64,000 nt of DNA from JBCDJG01 sp038748065. Its GTDB lineage: Bacteria > Pseudomonadota > Gammaproteobacteria > Pseudomonadales > Halieaceae. Below the pieces are notes generated by a model. That model did not search any database, was not told the DNA's origin, and was given only the letters and a program-made list of their open reading frames with translations. The translations under genes were made by a program, and so were the position numbers. Positions 24,895-34,635 of this stretch are shown one piece after another (positions within the stretch are counted from its first letter, which is position 1; every line of letters starts with the position of its first letter). Location: contig JBCDJG010000007.1 of the NCBI GenBank assembly GCA_038748065.1, positions 62,001 through 126,000 on the forward strand, written 5' to 3'.

Positions 24895-26002
24895 CACGCA
24901 CCACAGTTCGCCGGGTTCTGCCGCTCCGAACGAGTACGGTCGGACCGTAGAGCATCGCGAGGCCGATGATCAGAAACACCAGGTGCACCGACCAAATCCC
25001 GCCCGGCAAGCCAGCGCCGTCCTCCAGCGCGGTTCGAGCATTCATAAGCAACAGTAGATAAACCAGATAGATAACCAGCGCTGGCAGCATCTTGATGTAG
25101 CGTCCTCGCCGATGGTCCGTTTTGCTCAGGCACAAGGCAATAACGGCGACGATGGGCACCATCAGTGGTAGAGAGAGACGCCATTGCAATGCTGCCTTAT
25201 CCTCGGGCGCTTCAGACTCCAGCAATGCCAAGGTTGGTCGGCCGTCCACTGGCGCAGCCGTGCGTATGCCACCCTCCGGCTCAGGCAGGCGCTCTCCGAA
25301 GCGCTGAAAGCTGGCTATCTGATAGGCCCGTCTGCCGGGCAAACCCTCATACTGGAAGCCCTCGCGCAATTCGAAATAACGCGCGCCTGTAGCAGGATCA
25401 ACCGCGATTTCACCTTCCTTGGCGTAGGTCACCGTAATGACGGGACGACCGTCGCGATCGCGCCCGCTTTGAGCGAGAAAAACCGTCTCCATCAGGCCGG
25501 TTTCGGCGTCAATGTCCTGTGCGTAGCTGACGATATCGCTGCCACGGCGCGACTGAAATCGCCCGGACGCTAGCGTCTGCAGACCCTGCGATGACTCCGG
25601 GTCGTCGAGAAGCGCCTGTGCGCGCTCGGCCCCCAGCGGCGTGACCAACAGGCTCAGGAGCCCTACGATGAGCATCACCAACGTTGCCGGCACCAGAGTG
25701 TAGGCAGTCAGTCGTTGCGGCGATACACCGCAGGCTGTGAGAACGACCATTTCGCTCTCGACGTAGAGGCGGCCGTAGGACATCAAGATACCGATGAACA
25801 GGCCCAGCGGGATAATCAATTCCAGAAACCCGGGCAGGCGGTACAACATCACCGGCAGCAGAATATCGGCGGCTATGTCTCCGACAGCTGCTTCGGCCAG
25901 GTATTTGACGAAACGCCCGCTGAAGATGATGACAAGCAGCACGAAGCTGACCGCAACCATGTGCGTCATTACTTCACGCGTCAAAAACCGCAGGATTTTC
26001 AT
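24881..26002 (-). CDS. lptF: LPS export ABC permease LptF
   Basis: This 373-residue partner of LptG in the LPS transport complex has six membrane segments around a periplasmic jellyroll. The sequence begins MKILRFLTREVMTHMVAVSF, followed by LYRLPGFLELIIPLGLFIGILM, SYGRLYVESEMVVLTACGVS and the periplasmic part with RGSDIVSYAQDID. It closes with PLMVPIVAVIALCLSKTDHR. It is divergent from pepA with 88 bases between starts, the arrangement known from E. coli and Pseudomonas. Confidence 0.95.
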   Translation of the reverse strand: MKILRFLTREVMTHMVAVSFVLLVIIFSGRFVKYLAEAAVGDIAADILLPVMLYRLPGFLELIIPLGLFIGILMSYGRLYVESEMVVLTACGVSPQRLTAYTLVPATLVMLIVGLLSLLVTPLGAERAQALLDDPESSQGLQTLASGRFQSRRGSDIVSYAQDIDAETGLMETVFLAQSGRDRDGRPVITVTYAKEGEIAVDPATGARYFELREGFQYEGLPGRRAYQIASFQRFGERLPEPEGGIRTAAPVDGRPTLALLESEAPEDKAALQWRLSLPLMVPIVAVIALCLSKTDHRRGRYIKMLPALVIYLVYLLLLMNARTALEDGAGLPGGIWSVHLVFLIIGLAMLYGPTVLVRSGRTRRTVVRDAQA

Positions 26003-26090
26003 TCCGAGCAGGAATCCGGGGGACTAAAGGTTCAGTTTAATTGCGGGCCATCATACACTAGCGCGAATCACGACGACGAAGGAATTTACC

Positions 26091-27584
26091 ATGAGCATTA
26101 AATTCAGCGCCAAGCAGATCGATGTCCCTGGCGAGCAAAAAACAGCCTGTGCAGTGCTACCGGTGAGCACTGCCGCTCGACTCAAAGGTGCCGCCGCCGA
26201 CTTCGACAAGCTGTCCGGAGGCGCCCTGCGCAAGTTCATCAAGCTCGGAGATTTCGGTGGCAAGCGCGGCCAGCACGCTCTGCTGCCGGCCCAGGGCCGA
26301 GCCGATCGACTGCTGCTGGTCGGCGTCGGTGACGTCGACAAGTTCGATACGAAAGCGCAACTCGAGTTTTGCAAGACCGTGCAGAAAGCGCTGGCTTCAA
26401 CACAGGCGACTGAAGCGGCCCTGTTCGCAGACTCGCTGCCAATCAAAGCCTCCGGGCGCCCCGCTTTCTATCGACAACTGTCACAGACGCTGGTGGTGTC
26501 CGCCTATCGCTATACACAGACTCTAAGCAAACCGAAGCCGCCGCAGCGCCTTGCTCGAATGCTGCTGGCACCCGTAGGTGACGACAGCGCTGCGAGCGCG
26601 CGCCGGGAACTTGCGCGCGGCACGAACATCGGTGAAGGAATCAATGAAGCGCGCGAACTCGCCAACCTGCCCGGCAACATCTGCACGCCCACCTATCTGG
26701 CACAGCGAGCCAGGCAGCTCGCACGCGGCCAGAAATCGCTGACCTGTAAAGTGCTGGACGAAAAGCACATGCGTGAACTGGGTATGGGTTCCCTGCTATC
26801 TGTCTCCGCGGGCAGCGCACAACCCGCCAAGCTCATCGCGCTGGAGTATAAGGGTGGCAAGGCGAGCGAGAAGCCCTACGTGCTGGTCGGCAAAGGCATC
26901 ACCTTCGACTCGGGTGGCATCTCACTAAAGCCAGGCGCCAAGATGGACGAAATGAAGTTCGACATGGGAGGCGCCGCCAGCGTCCTCGGCGTAGTCAAAG
27001 CTGTTGTGTCAATGCAGTTACCGATGAACGTGGTTGGCGTCATCGCCGCCGCGGAGAACATGCCAAGTAGCACGGCGACCAAACCAGGGGACGTTGTGAC
27101 CAGCATGTCGGGTAAGACCATTGAGATTCTCAACACAGATGCCGAAGGTCGGCTGGTGCTTTGTGATGCAATGACCTGGGCCCAGCGCTATAAACCCGCA
27201 GCTATGGTCGATATCGCAACACTGACCGGCGCTTGTATCGTGGCACTGGGGTCACACGCCAGCGGACTCTTCGCAAATGACGACAAACTCGCCGACCAGC
27301 TATTGGAGGCAGGACAGAGCTCGCAGGATCGCGCCTGGCGGCTACCCATATGGGAGGACTACCAGAAAAGCCTGAACAGCAACTTTGCGGACATCGCCAA
27401 TATCGGCGGACCCGGGGCAGGCGCCGTGACCGCCGCATGCTTTCTGGCACGCTTCGCTGAAGATACGCCCTGGGCGCACCTGGATATTGCAGGTAGTGCT
27501 TGGAACAGTGCTCCGAAGGGCGCCACCGGACGTCCCGTGGGCTTACTCATCCGTTACCTGATGGACAGGGCTGGAGTGGCGTGA
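26091..27584 (+). CDS. pepA: Leucyl aminopeptidase (cytosol aminopeptidase)
   Basis: This 497-residue M17 aminopeptidase uses two metal ions. The catalytic C-terminal domain shows VGKGITFDSGGISLKPG (Lys and Asp ligands), MKFDMGGAASV and NTDAEGRLVL (Asp, Glu and Arg). The N-terminal macrodomain-like part is less conserved, as usual; in E. coli it also binds DNA in recombination and carAB control. The gene heads the pepA-holC-valS cluster, and its stop overlaps the holC start. Confidence 0.96.
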   Translation: MSIKFSAKQIDVPGEQKTACAVLPVSTAARLKGAAADFDKLSGGALRKFIKLGDFGGKRGQHALLPAQGRADRLLLVGVGDVDKFDTKAQLEFCKTVQKALASTQATEAALFADSLPIKASGRPAFYRQLSQTLVVSAYRYTQTLSKPKPPQRLARMLLAPVGDDSAASARRELARGTNIGEGINEARELANLPGNICTPTYLAQRARQLARGQKSLTCKVLDEKHMRELGMGSLLSVSAGSAQPAKLIALEYKGGKASEKPYVLVGKGITFDSGGISLKPGAKMDEMKFDMGGAASVLGVVKAVVSMQLPMNVVGVIAAAENMPSSTATKPGDVVTSMSGKTIEILNTDAEGRLVLCDAMTWAQRYKPAAMVDIATLTGACIVALGSHASGLFANDDKLADQLLEAGQSSQDRAWRLPIWEDYQKSLNSNFADIANIGGPGAGAVTAACFLARFAEDTPWAHLDIAGSAWNSAPKGATGRPVGLLIRYLMDRAGVA

Positions 27585-28000
27585 CACGCGTTGGCTTTTA
27601 CGTCGTCCAGCGCGCCGGAGAAGACGAGCGTCTATCGATTGCTACCCGCTTGACAGCAAAGGCCTTCCAACAGGGCCATCGCGTACTGATCAATGCGACA
27701 AGCAAGACGCAAGCTGAGCAGCTGGACGAACTTCTGTGGAGTTTTCGACCCGCCGCCTTCCTACCGCACGGATTGCTGGGCACTGAGCACAGTGATCGCA
27801 TCGCCATCGGCTGGGGGCAGGATCCCGAGGGGCACGACGACCTGCTGATCAACCTGCAGCTTGAAATTCCACCTTTCTTCGGACGCTTTCATCGAGTAGC
27901 GGAAGTCGTTACCCAAGACGAAGGCAGCCTGCATGCGCTGCGCAATAGCTGGAAGTTTTACCGCGAGCGCGGCTATCAGCTCGAAAAACACGACCTGTGA
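27581..28000 (+). CDS. holC: DNA polymerase III subunit chi
   Basis: This 139-residue clamp-loader accessory subunit links the replisome to SSB. The GFYVVQRAGEDERLSIATRL start, AFLPHGLLGTEHSDRIAIG and INLQLEIPPFFGRFHRVAEVV are family signatures. The GTG start at 27581 overlaps the pepA stop as GTGA and has GGAG nearby; the open frame extends 27 codons upstream within pepA, but these are not part of the fold. It is the usual neighbour of pepA and valS in gammaproteobacteria. Confidence 0.93.
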   Translation: MTRVGFYVVQRAGEDERLSIATRLTAKAFQQGHRVLINATSKTQAEQLDELLWSFRPAAFLPHGLLGTEHSDRIAIGWGQDPEGHDDLLINLQLEIPPFFGRFHRVAEVVTQDEGSLHALRNSWKFYRERGYQLEKHDL

Positions 28001-28009
28001 CCGTATAAT
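27981..28009 (+). promoter_or_regulatory. Putative valS promoter
   Basis: A perfect TATAAT at 28004-28009 lies 17 bases after TCGAAA (27981-27986, four of six matches to the -35 consensus). It overlaps the end of holC and would start transcription near 28016, about 40 bases before valS. Confidence 0.55.
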
Positions 28010-28055
28010 CGCCCGCCTGCCGACACCGCCACCCGGGCCCCGGAAACGCTTACGC

Positions 28056-30824
28056 ATGGAAAAGACCTTTCAGCCTGCCGCTATTGAAACCCACTGGTAT
28101 GAACAGTGGGAGCGCCAGGGTTACTTCGCGCCCCAGGGCGGGGACAACGCCTACTGCATCATGATACCGCCGCCCAACGTCACCGGCAGCTTGCATATGG
28201 GGCACGGCTTTCAGCAAACGATCATGGACGCCCTGATTCGCTACCATCGCATGGCCGGACACAATACGCTCTGGCAAGTCGGCACTGATCATGCCGGCAT
28301 TGCGACTCAGATGGTGGTGGAGCGTAAATTGGATGCCGAGGGTGTCAGCCGGCAGGAACTGGGGCGCGAGGCCTTTATCGAGAAGGTTTGGGAGTGGAAG
28401 GCTGAGTCGGGCGGTACAATTACGCGTCAGCTACGTCGGCTTGGCGCGTCGCCGGACTGGTCTCGAGAACGCTTCACCATGGACCCGGGCCTCAGTCATG
28501 CTGTGCAGGAGGTCTTCATTGAACTGTATCGGGAAGGCCTGATCTACCGCGGGCAGCGCCTCGTCAACTGGGACCCTGCCCTGCACACTGCGATCTCGGA
28601 CCTCGAAGTTGTCTCCGAGGAGGAAAAAGGTAGTCTGTGGCACTTTCGGTACCCGCTGGCAGGTAGTGAGGGCCACCTTGTCGTGGCTACCACACGACCG
28701 GAGACCATGCTCGGCGATAGCGCGGTCGCCGTTCATCCTGAGGATGAACGCTACCAGCATTTGATAGGCCGCTTCATCGAACTCCCCCTTACCGGCCGCG
28801 AAATACCTATCATCGCAGACGACTACGTCGATCGGGACTTCGGCACCGGCTGCGTCAAGATCACACCAGCCCATGACTTCAACGATTACGATATGGGCAA
28901 GCGTCACGGCTTGCCGATGATCAACATTCTCACCGACGACGCTACGCTCAATGATGAGGTGCCAGAGGCCTACCGCGGGATGGAGCGCTTTGACGCGCGC
29001 AGCAAGGTTGTCGCTGACCTGGACGCGCTGGGGCTTTTAGATAGAGTCGAGGATCACACCCTGAAGGTCCCTCGGGGCGACCGCAGCGGCGTGGTAATTG
29101 AGCCCTACCTAACGCGGCAGTGGTATGTCGATGCCCGAGCAATGGCTAAACCTGCCATTGCCGCCGTAGAAACGGGCAGTATCGAATTTGTGCCGCGCCA
29201 ATGGGAGAACACATATTTCGCGTGGATGCGGGACATTCAAGACTGGTGCATCAGCCGGCAGCTGTGGTGGGGGCATCGCATACCCGCCTGGTATGACGAG
29301 AGCGGCAATATCTACGTCGGCGCCAGCGAAGCGGCGGTGAGGCAGGAACACGGTCTCGACAGCGAGCTTGCGCTTCGCCAGGACGACGACGTGCTGGACA
29401 CCTGGTTCTCTTCTGCACTATGGACCTTTTCGACCCTTGGCTGGCCGGAAGACACGGAAGAGCTGCGGGCCTTTCATCCCACGTCCGTGCTGGTGACAGG
29501 CTTTGACATCATTTTCTTCTGGGTCGCCAGGATGATCATGATGACGCTGCATTTCCGCAAGGAGGTGCCCTTCCACAAAGTCTATGTGCACGGCCTGGTG
29601 CGCGATGCCGAGGGGCAGAAGATGTCCAAGTCCAAGGGCAATGTCCTGGACCCCATTGATCTGATAGATGGCATCGACCTCGAGGACCTGGTTGCCAAAC
29701 GCACCAGCGGCATGATGCAGCCGAAGCTCGCACAGCGCGTTGAGAAAGCGACGCGTAAACAGTTTCCGGAAGGGATAGCAGCCTATGGAACGGACGCGCT
29801 GCGTTTCACTTTTTATTCCCTGGCATCAACCGGTCGCGATATCAAGTTCGATATCGGTCGCATTGAGGGCTATCGAAATTTCTGCAACAAGATCTGGAAC
29901 GCTGCTCGCTACGTGCTGATGAACTGTGAGGGCGAGGACTGCGGGACGGGTGACGAGGACGATGTTGAGCTCGGGCTTGCGGATCGCTGGATCATCAGCC
30001 AGCTACAAAGCACTGAAGCAGAAGTTGCGCGGACAATCGCCTCTTACCGATTCGACCTTGCGTCGCAGGCGCTCTATGAGTTCATCTGGAATCAGTACTG
30101 CGACTGGTATCTCGAGCTGTCAAAGCCAGCACTACAGGACGAAGCTGCCTCGCCGCAGGCCCGGCGTGGCACGCGGCGTACGCTGATTCGCGTTATGGAA
30201 ACATGGCTGCGCCTGCTGCATCCGTTCATGCCATTCATTACCGAGGAAATCTGGCAAAACGTGGCGCCCCTGGCAGGCAAGCGGGCCGACACTATCATGT
30301 TACAGCCCTACCCGGTAGCCGATGACAAAGCCGTGGACAATGCCGCAAACGCAGATATAGAATGGCTCAAGGGTGTGATCGTCGGCATAAGAACAATACG
30401 CGGGGAAATGAACATCCCGCCCGCCAGGACGCTCACAGTCTATCTCAGGAACGGTGATAACAAGGATCAACAGCGTCTTGGAGAGAACGCGACCTTCCTG
30501 AAAAAGCTTGCCAGGCTAGAGGCCATCGAATGGCTGGAGCCTGGCGCAGAGGCACCCGCTGCCGCTACCGCCCTGGTCGGTGCGTTGGAGGTCCTGGTGC
30601 CCATGGCCGGTTTGATCGATAAAAAGGCAGAATTAGATCGACTGGCTCGCGAGGTGCAAAAGGTCGAAAACGATCTGAAGCGAGTAGAAGGCAAACTTAA
30701 TAATCCAGCCTTCATCGATAGAGCACCCGCCGAGGTCGTTGCCAAGGAAAGGGAGAAGCTGCAAAGCCTGCAGCAGGCACTGACAAAGCTACATGAGCAG
30801 CAGGAAACTATCCGGCGTCTGTAG
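28056..30824 (+). CDS. valS: Valyl-tRNA synthetase
   Basis: This 922-residue class I synthetase charges tRNA-Val and edits mischarged Thr. The HIGH-type motif is in PPNVTGSLHMGHGFQ near residue 45 and the KMSKS motif in GQKMSKSKGNVLDP near 525. The CP1 editing domain (ATTRPETMLGDSAVAVHPED) lies between them. The anticodon-binding domain and a C-terminal coiled coil (KKAELDRLAREVQKVENDLK) follow. The ATG at 28056 gives the usual N-terminus MEKTFQPAAIETHWYEQWE. The upstream extension of the frame lies in holC and is not used. Confidence 0.97.
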   Translation: MEKTFQPAAIETHWYEQWERQGYFAPQGGDNAYCIMIPPPNVTGSLHMGHGFQQTIMDALIRYHRMAGHNTLWQVGTDHAGIATQMVVERKLDAEGVSRQELGREAFIEKVWEWKAESGGTITRQLRRLGASPDWSRERFTMDPGLSHAVQEVFIELYREGLIYRGQRLVNWDPALHTAISDLEVVSEEEKGSLWHFRYPLAGSEGHLVVATTRPETMLGDSAVAVHPEDERYQHLIGRFIELPLTGREIPIIADDYVDRDFGTGCVKITPAHDFNDYDMGKRHGLPMINILTDDATLNDEVPEAYRGMERFDARSKVVADLDALGLLDRVEDHTLKVPRGDRSGVVIEPYLTRQWYVDARAMAKPAIAAVETGSIEFVPRQWENTYFAWMRDIQDWCISRQLWWGHRIPAWYDESGNIYVGASEAAVRQEHGLDSELALRQDDDVLDTWFSSALWTFSTLGWPEDTEELRAFHPTSVLVTGFDIIFFWVARMIMMTLHFRKEVPFHKVYVHGLVRDAEGQKMSKSKGNVLDPIDLIDGIDLEDLVAKRTSGMMQPKLAQRVEKATRKQFPEGIAAYGTDALRFTFYSLASTGRDIKFDIGRIEGYRNFCNKIWNAARYVLMNCEGEDCGTGDEDDVELGLADRWIISQLQSTEAEVARTIASYRFDLASQALYEFIWNQYCDWYLELSKPALQDEAASPQARRGTRRTLIRVMETWLRLLHPFMPFITEEIWQNVAPLAGKRADTIMLQPYPVADDKAVDNAANADIEWLKGVIVGIRTIRGEMNIPPARTLTVYLRNGDNKDQQRLGENATFLKKLARLEAIEWLEPGAEAPAAATALVGALEVLVPMAGLIDKKAELDRLAREVQKVENDLKRVEGKLNNPAFIDRAPAEVVAKEREKLQSLQQALTKLHEQQETIRRL

Positions 30825-30918
30825 CCGCAGTACTCGGTACTCGTTGAAGAGATTCTGGCGTCGGGCGCAGAAGCGTCTGGCAATAATAAAAGCAAAGCGG
30901 TAACCCGAGGAAAGTGGT

Positions 30919-31131
30919 ATGAATGAACGTGTACAGGGCACGGTAAAGTGGTTCAACAACGCCAAGGGATTTGGCTTCATCACCCGGGAAGAAAACGACG
31001 CGGATGTGTTCGTCCACTTCCGTTCCATTCAGGGCGACGGCTACCGTACCCTGAATGAGGGTCAGACGGTGGAGTTTAATCTGGTCGAGGGCCCGAAAGG
31101 TCTGCAGGCCGAGGAAGTCGCAAAGCTATAA
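30919..31131 (+). CDS. Cold-shock domain protein (CspA family)
   Basis: This 70-residue OB-fold protein binds single-stranded RNA and DNA through RNP1 (KGFGFIT) and RNP2 (VFVHF). The sequence MNERVQGTVKWFNNAKGFGF is typical. The leader between valS and this gene is only about 95 bases, so the long cold-induced 5' UTR of E. coli cspA is absent; it may be a growth-phase or constitutive CSP. GAGGAAAG precedes the ATG. Confidence 0.95.
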   Translation: MNERVQGTVKWFNNAKGFGFITREENDADVFVHFRSIQGDGYRTLNEGQTVEFNLVEGPKGLQAEEVAKL

Positions 31132-31147
31132 GCTGCGCCCGGCGCTC

Positions 31148-31180
31148 CGGCGGCCGGCGACCCGGCGGCCGGCGACCCAG
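31148..31180. repeat. GC-rich 15-bp tandem repeat after the csp gene
   Basis: The unit GGCGGCCGGCGACCC occurs twice in succession just downstream of the cold-shock gene stop. The segment is nearly all G and C and can fold into alternative hairpins, but it has no T run, so a rho-independent terminator is not evident. Confidence 0.6.
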
Positions 31181-31245
31181 ACGGTCCGCAGCACAGCAAG
31201 ACCCGCCGCTACTGCAAAGTGAGCGGCTCTACACCCACTTTTGTC

Positions 31246-31890
31246 CTACAAACTGCTGATGCGGGCCAGGACATAGGCCCGCAGCATGTTGGCGCCTTCT
31301 GCCAGCACCTGCTCGGGCGGCAGGTCATCAGTCTCAAGTGCCATCTCAACAACCGCGTAACCCATGTCAACAGCGAGCCTCGCTGTGAGTGCGAGCGCTT
31401 CGGTATCGGGCAGGCCAAAGCGTTCTATCATGGAATATTGGAGTTGCCGAGCGAAAAGCTGGTGCGACGTGAGACGTACCTCGCGCAGTGGCGCAACAGC
31501 CCGGAGCGCCTGGATGATCTCGACACCTCCCTCCTGAGCCAGGGTAACTTCGTAGGTGCGGCGCAGGAGATCATCCAGCCTGTCAATAATCACGCCGGGA
31601 TCATGCCCATCGGCTTGCTCCGCCAGCCAGGCTTCCCCCGCGCTATTTTGTTTGTCCATTAGCGCGGCGCCCAGCGCATGCAGGACCGCGTACTTGTTAG
31701 GGAAATAACGATATAGCGCGGGCACGGTTATGCCGGCCCCCTCGGCGATCAGGTTGGTAGAGATACGCTCTACTCCAATCTCCACGAGCAGGCGCGCGGC
31801 AGACGCCAGGATCGCTTCGTAGGTGCGCTTGGCGCGCGCCTGCTGTGGCTTGTTCTTCTCTAGCAGTTCGACACTTCGGACGCTGGACAC
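31246..31890 (-). CDS. TetR-family transcriptional regulator
   Basis: This 214-residue repressor has an N-terminal helix-turn-helix: RTYEAILASAARLLVEIGVE, then IAEGAGITVPALYRYFPNKY with the recognition helix. The ligand domain is all helical and not assignable. It is divergent from the DUF3604 gene with 87 bases between starts, the classical arrangement for a local repressor controlling itself and the neighbour. The inducer is unknown. Confidence 0.92.
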   Translation of the reverse strand: MSSVRSVELLEKNKPQQARAKRTYEAILASAARLLVEIGVERISTNLIAEGAGITVPALYRYFPNKYAVLHALGAALMDKQNSAGEAWLAEQADGHDPGVIIDRLDDLLRRTYEVTLAQEGGVEIIQALRAVAPLREVRLTSHQLFARQLQYSMIERFGLPDTEALALTARLAVDMGYAVVEMALETDDLPPEQVLAEGANMLRAYVLARISSL

Positions 31891-31977
31891 AACTGAGGTT
31901 CCTTGAATTCAATCAAGCAGTGCAACAATATACCGCCTGCCACGACACAAATAACGTAAATAATAGGGGTTCATCTG

Positions 31978-33993
31978 GTGCTTAGAGCTGCGTCACTTGT
32001 TATCACTGCTACTGCCAGCCTGCTGGCTTGTGTAACGACCCACGCTTCCTCCGCGGGCTTTGCACGCACCGAGCAGCGTGAGCCCTGCGCTGACTACACG
32101 GACACCAAACGCCCTATGTTCGGCGATTTACACGTTCACACCAGCTATTCCTTTGACAGCTATGTTTCCAGCCAGCGCAATGACCCCGGTGGCGCTTACC
32201 GCTACGCCAAGGGTGAGCCTATCACCCTGTCGGACGCAGACGGCGAACAAACGGTCACCGCTAGAATTCAGCGGCCCCTGGATTTCACAGCGGTCACGGA
32301 TCATGCGGAATTTCTTTGGCCGATACGCCTGTGCACACATAACGATGACTGGAAGGGTTACTGGTTCCCAGGCTGCATCGCAACGCGTTCGGACAACTTT
32401 TTCGTACAGCTACTTGCGGCAGACTACTGGGTCGGACTGGGCGTTATTGATGACTCTGCCCAGAAAGCACAATCCATGGTTTGTAGCTTAAGCGATTGTG
32501 ATGCGGCGCATCGCCGCGCCTGGTTGGATATTCAACGCGCTGCCGAGCAACACTACGATCGCAGCAGTAATTGCGAGTTCACGACCTTTGTCGGCTACGA
32601 GTACACCGATGCGCCAAACTTCTCCAACCTGCATCGCAATGTGATTTTTCGCAATGATCAGGTCACCGAGACGGCGATTTCAACTTACGATACTGGCTCA
32701 CAGAATTTTCCAGAACTGTGGTCTCGCCTGCGAGCGGAGTGTATCGACGGCAGTGATGGCTGCGATGTCATGGCAATACCCCATAACCCTAACCTCAGCC
32801 GTGGACTGATGTTCCCTGACCCGGCCAATGAACAGGAGGCCGCAGACCGCCTGTTTTTTGAACCCCTCGTGGAATTGGTCCAGCACAAGGCCGCCAGCGA
32901 ATGCCGATTTGACAGACTCATGGGCCGCGGCGTCGCGACGGAGGATGAATTGTGCGATTTCGAGCAGGCACCCTCTGACAACCTGTCGATGTTGGGGACG
33001 GTGTTCGGCGAAATGCGCGCGGCCACCGGCGAACTGGTAGATGTAGATGATTTCGGCCGACGGAATCTGGTGCGCAATGTGCTGAAAGATGGCCTCGCTT
33101 TGGAAAAAGATACAGGCGTTAATCCCTTTAAACTCGGCTTCATTGGGAGCACAGACACACACAGCGCCAGTCCCGGTGGAGCCGAGGAAGACAACTACCT
33201 GGGTCACCTGGGGCGCCGAGACAGCGGCTACCGCAATGTGCAGGACCATTTTTTTGATAATCCTGGGGGACTTGCCGTGGTCTGGGCACAGGAAAATTCC
33301 CGCGACGCCATCTTTCACAACATGCGCCAGCGAGAGACTTACGCCACCAGCGGTACTCGCCCCATCGTGCGCTTTTTCGTCGGCCCGTCCTATCCTGACG
33401 ATTTCTGCGATGACCCCAATATGGTCGCGAAGGCCTACGCAGGTGGCGTACCTATGGGGGGCGCGTTAACAGGCGCTGAGTCCTCTCCGGCTTTTCTGGT
33501 CAGTGCTAGCGCGGACAGTGGCAGCCCGGGGCATCCGGGAACCGACCTGCAGCGAGTCCAGATCATCAAAGGCTGGCTGGACGATGAGGGAGCGACGCAC
33601 GAAATTGTCTATGACGTCGCCGGAAGCGCAGGCAACGAGGCTAGCGTTGACCCGCAGACCTGCGCCACAACCGGCAGCGGGCACAAAAATCTCTGCACCG
33701 TGTGGCGTGATCCCGAGTATAATTCCGAACAGCCGGCATTTTACTACGTGCGCGTGCTTGAGAATCCCAGCTGCCGCTGGAGCACGCGCCAGTGTCAGGC
33801 TTTCGGCGTAAACCCTTTTGATGCTGACTGTCAGGCCAGGGCGGACGAACAGACCGCTTTGCTACAGGATCGGGGCGCGATCGGAGATGTATTCAGCCGA
33901 TGCTGCCTGGACCCGGCTCAAGAGCGGTTCTACTCGCCCATCATTCAGGAACGAGCCTGGACATCGCCCGTATGGATCAATCCCAAGAGGTAA
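31978..33993 (+). CDS. DUF3604 domain lipoprotein
   Basis: This 671-residue exported protein has a signal peptide ending in a lipobox (TASLLAC), so it is probably lipid-anchored. The rest is a DUF3604 domain, a PHP-like metal-dependent fold: FGDLHVHTSYSFDSY with the first metal His residues, FTAVTDHAEFLW, and FIGSTDTHSASPGG near residue 395. Many Cys residues suggest disulphides in the periplasm. DUF3604 proteins are common in marine bacteria, but their substrate is not established; phosphoesterase activity is a guess from the fold. The start codon is GTG. The divergent TetR gene is a likely regulator. Confidence 0.85.
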   Translation: MLRAASLVITATASLLACVTTHASSAGFARTEQREPCADYTDTKRPMFGDLHVHTSYSFDSYVSSQRNDPGGAYRYAKGEPITLSDADGEQTVTARIQRPLDFTAVTDHAEFLWPIRLCTHNDDWKGYWFPGCIATRSDNFFVQLLAADYWVGLGVIDDSAQKAQSMVCSLSDCDAAHRRAWLDIQRAAEQHYDRSSNCEFTTFVGYEYTDAPNFSNLHRNVIFRNDQVTETAISTYDTGSQNFPELWSRLRAECIDGSDGCDVMAIPHNPNLSRGLMFPDPANEQEAADRLFFEPLVELVQHKAASECRFDRLMGRGVATEDELCDFEQAPSDNLSMLGTVFGEMRAATGELVDVDDFGRRNLVRNVLKDGLALEKDTGVNPFKLGFIGSTDTHSASPGGAEEDNYLGHLGRRDSGYRNVQDHFFDNPGGLAVVWAQENSRDAIFHNMRQRETYATSGTRPIVRFFVGPSYPDDFCDDPNMVAKAYAGGVPMGGALTGAESSPAFLVSASADSGSPGHPGTDLQRVQIIKGWLDDEGATHEIVYDVAGSAGNEASVDPQTCATTGSGHKNLCTVWRDPEYNSEQPAFYYVRVLENPSCRWSTRQCQAFGVNPFDADCQARADEQTALLQDRGAIGDVFSRCCLDPAQERFYSPIIQERAWTSPVWINPKR

Positions 33994-34002
33994 GGAGGCC
34001 CG

Positions 34003-34629
34003 GTGGCCGATAGGAAAAAAGCCAAAACTCTCACGCGCTTCCGCGGGATCGTGATGCCCACAGCATCACACCCTGCCATTCGCAAGGTTCGACGCAAGGG
34101 TATAGAACCGAGCATTCATGGCAACAAGCTGTGGAAATCGAGCTGCTTGCTGATTGATTACATGAAGCGCAACCCACCCGTGCATACTCGTCGCGTACTG
34201 GATGTGGGCTGCGGCTGGGGCATAGCAGGCATCTGGTGCGCAAACCAGTGGGATGCTGCGGTCACCTCCTCCGATGCCGACCCTGACGTTTTCCCTTACC
34301 TCGACGCAGTTGCTGAGCTGAATGGCGTTTCCACGGAATCACTGGTGTCCCGATTTCAGCAACTTAAGAAAAAGCGCCTGTCGGAATACGACATGCTCAT
34401 TGCCGCAGACGTCTGTTTCTGGGATGAACTGGTGAATCCAGTCTACAACCTGGTCAACAGGGCGGTGCAAGCTGGCGTGAAGCATATCCTGATCGCGGAT
34501 CCGGAGCGCTCTACATTCCTTGAGATGGCAGAACGCTCTATCGACCGACACGGCGGCGAACTGATCGACTGGGAGGTGAAGGGCAAACTCAAAGCCAGGG
34601 GCGCCATTCTGAGCATCGAAAACTACTGA
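34003..34629 (+). CDS. Class I SAM-dependent methyltransferase
   Basis: This 208-residue enzyme has the SAM-binding motif RVLDVGCGWGIAGIW (motif I), SSDADPDVFPYL (motif II) and MLIAADVCFWDEL (motif IV). It resembles the METTL/lysine-methyltransferase-like group (Nnt1 or ETFB-KMT relatives), so a protein Lys substrate is possible but unproven. It starts with GTG 9 bases after the DUF3604 stop and has a near-perfect AAGGAGG ribosome site 5 bases upstream, so the two genes are co-transcribed and this one is well translated. Confidence 0.8.
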   Translation: MADRKKAKTLTRFRGIVMPTASHPAIRKVRRKGIEPSIHGNKLWKSSCLLIDYMKRNPPVHTRRVLDVGCGWGIAGIWCANQWDAAVTSSDADPDVFPYLDAVAELNGVSTESLVSRFQQLKKKRLSEYDMLIAADVCFWDELVNPVYNLVNRAVQAGVKHILIADPERSTFLEMAERSIDRHGGELIDWEVKGKLKARGAILSIENY

Positions 34630-34635
34630 CGGCGC

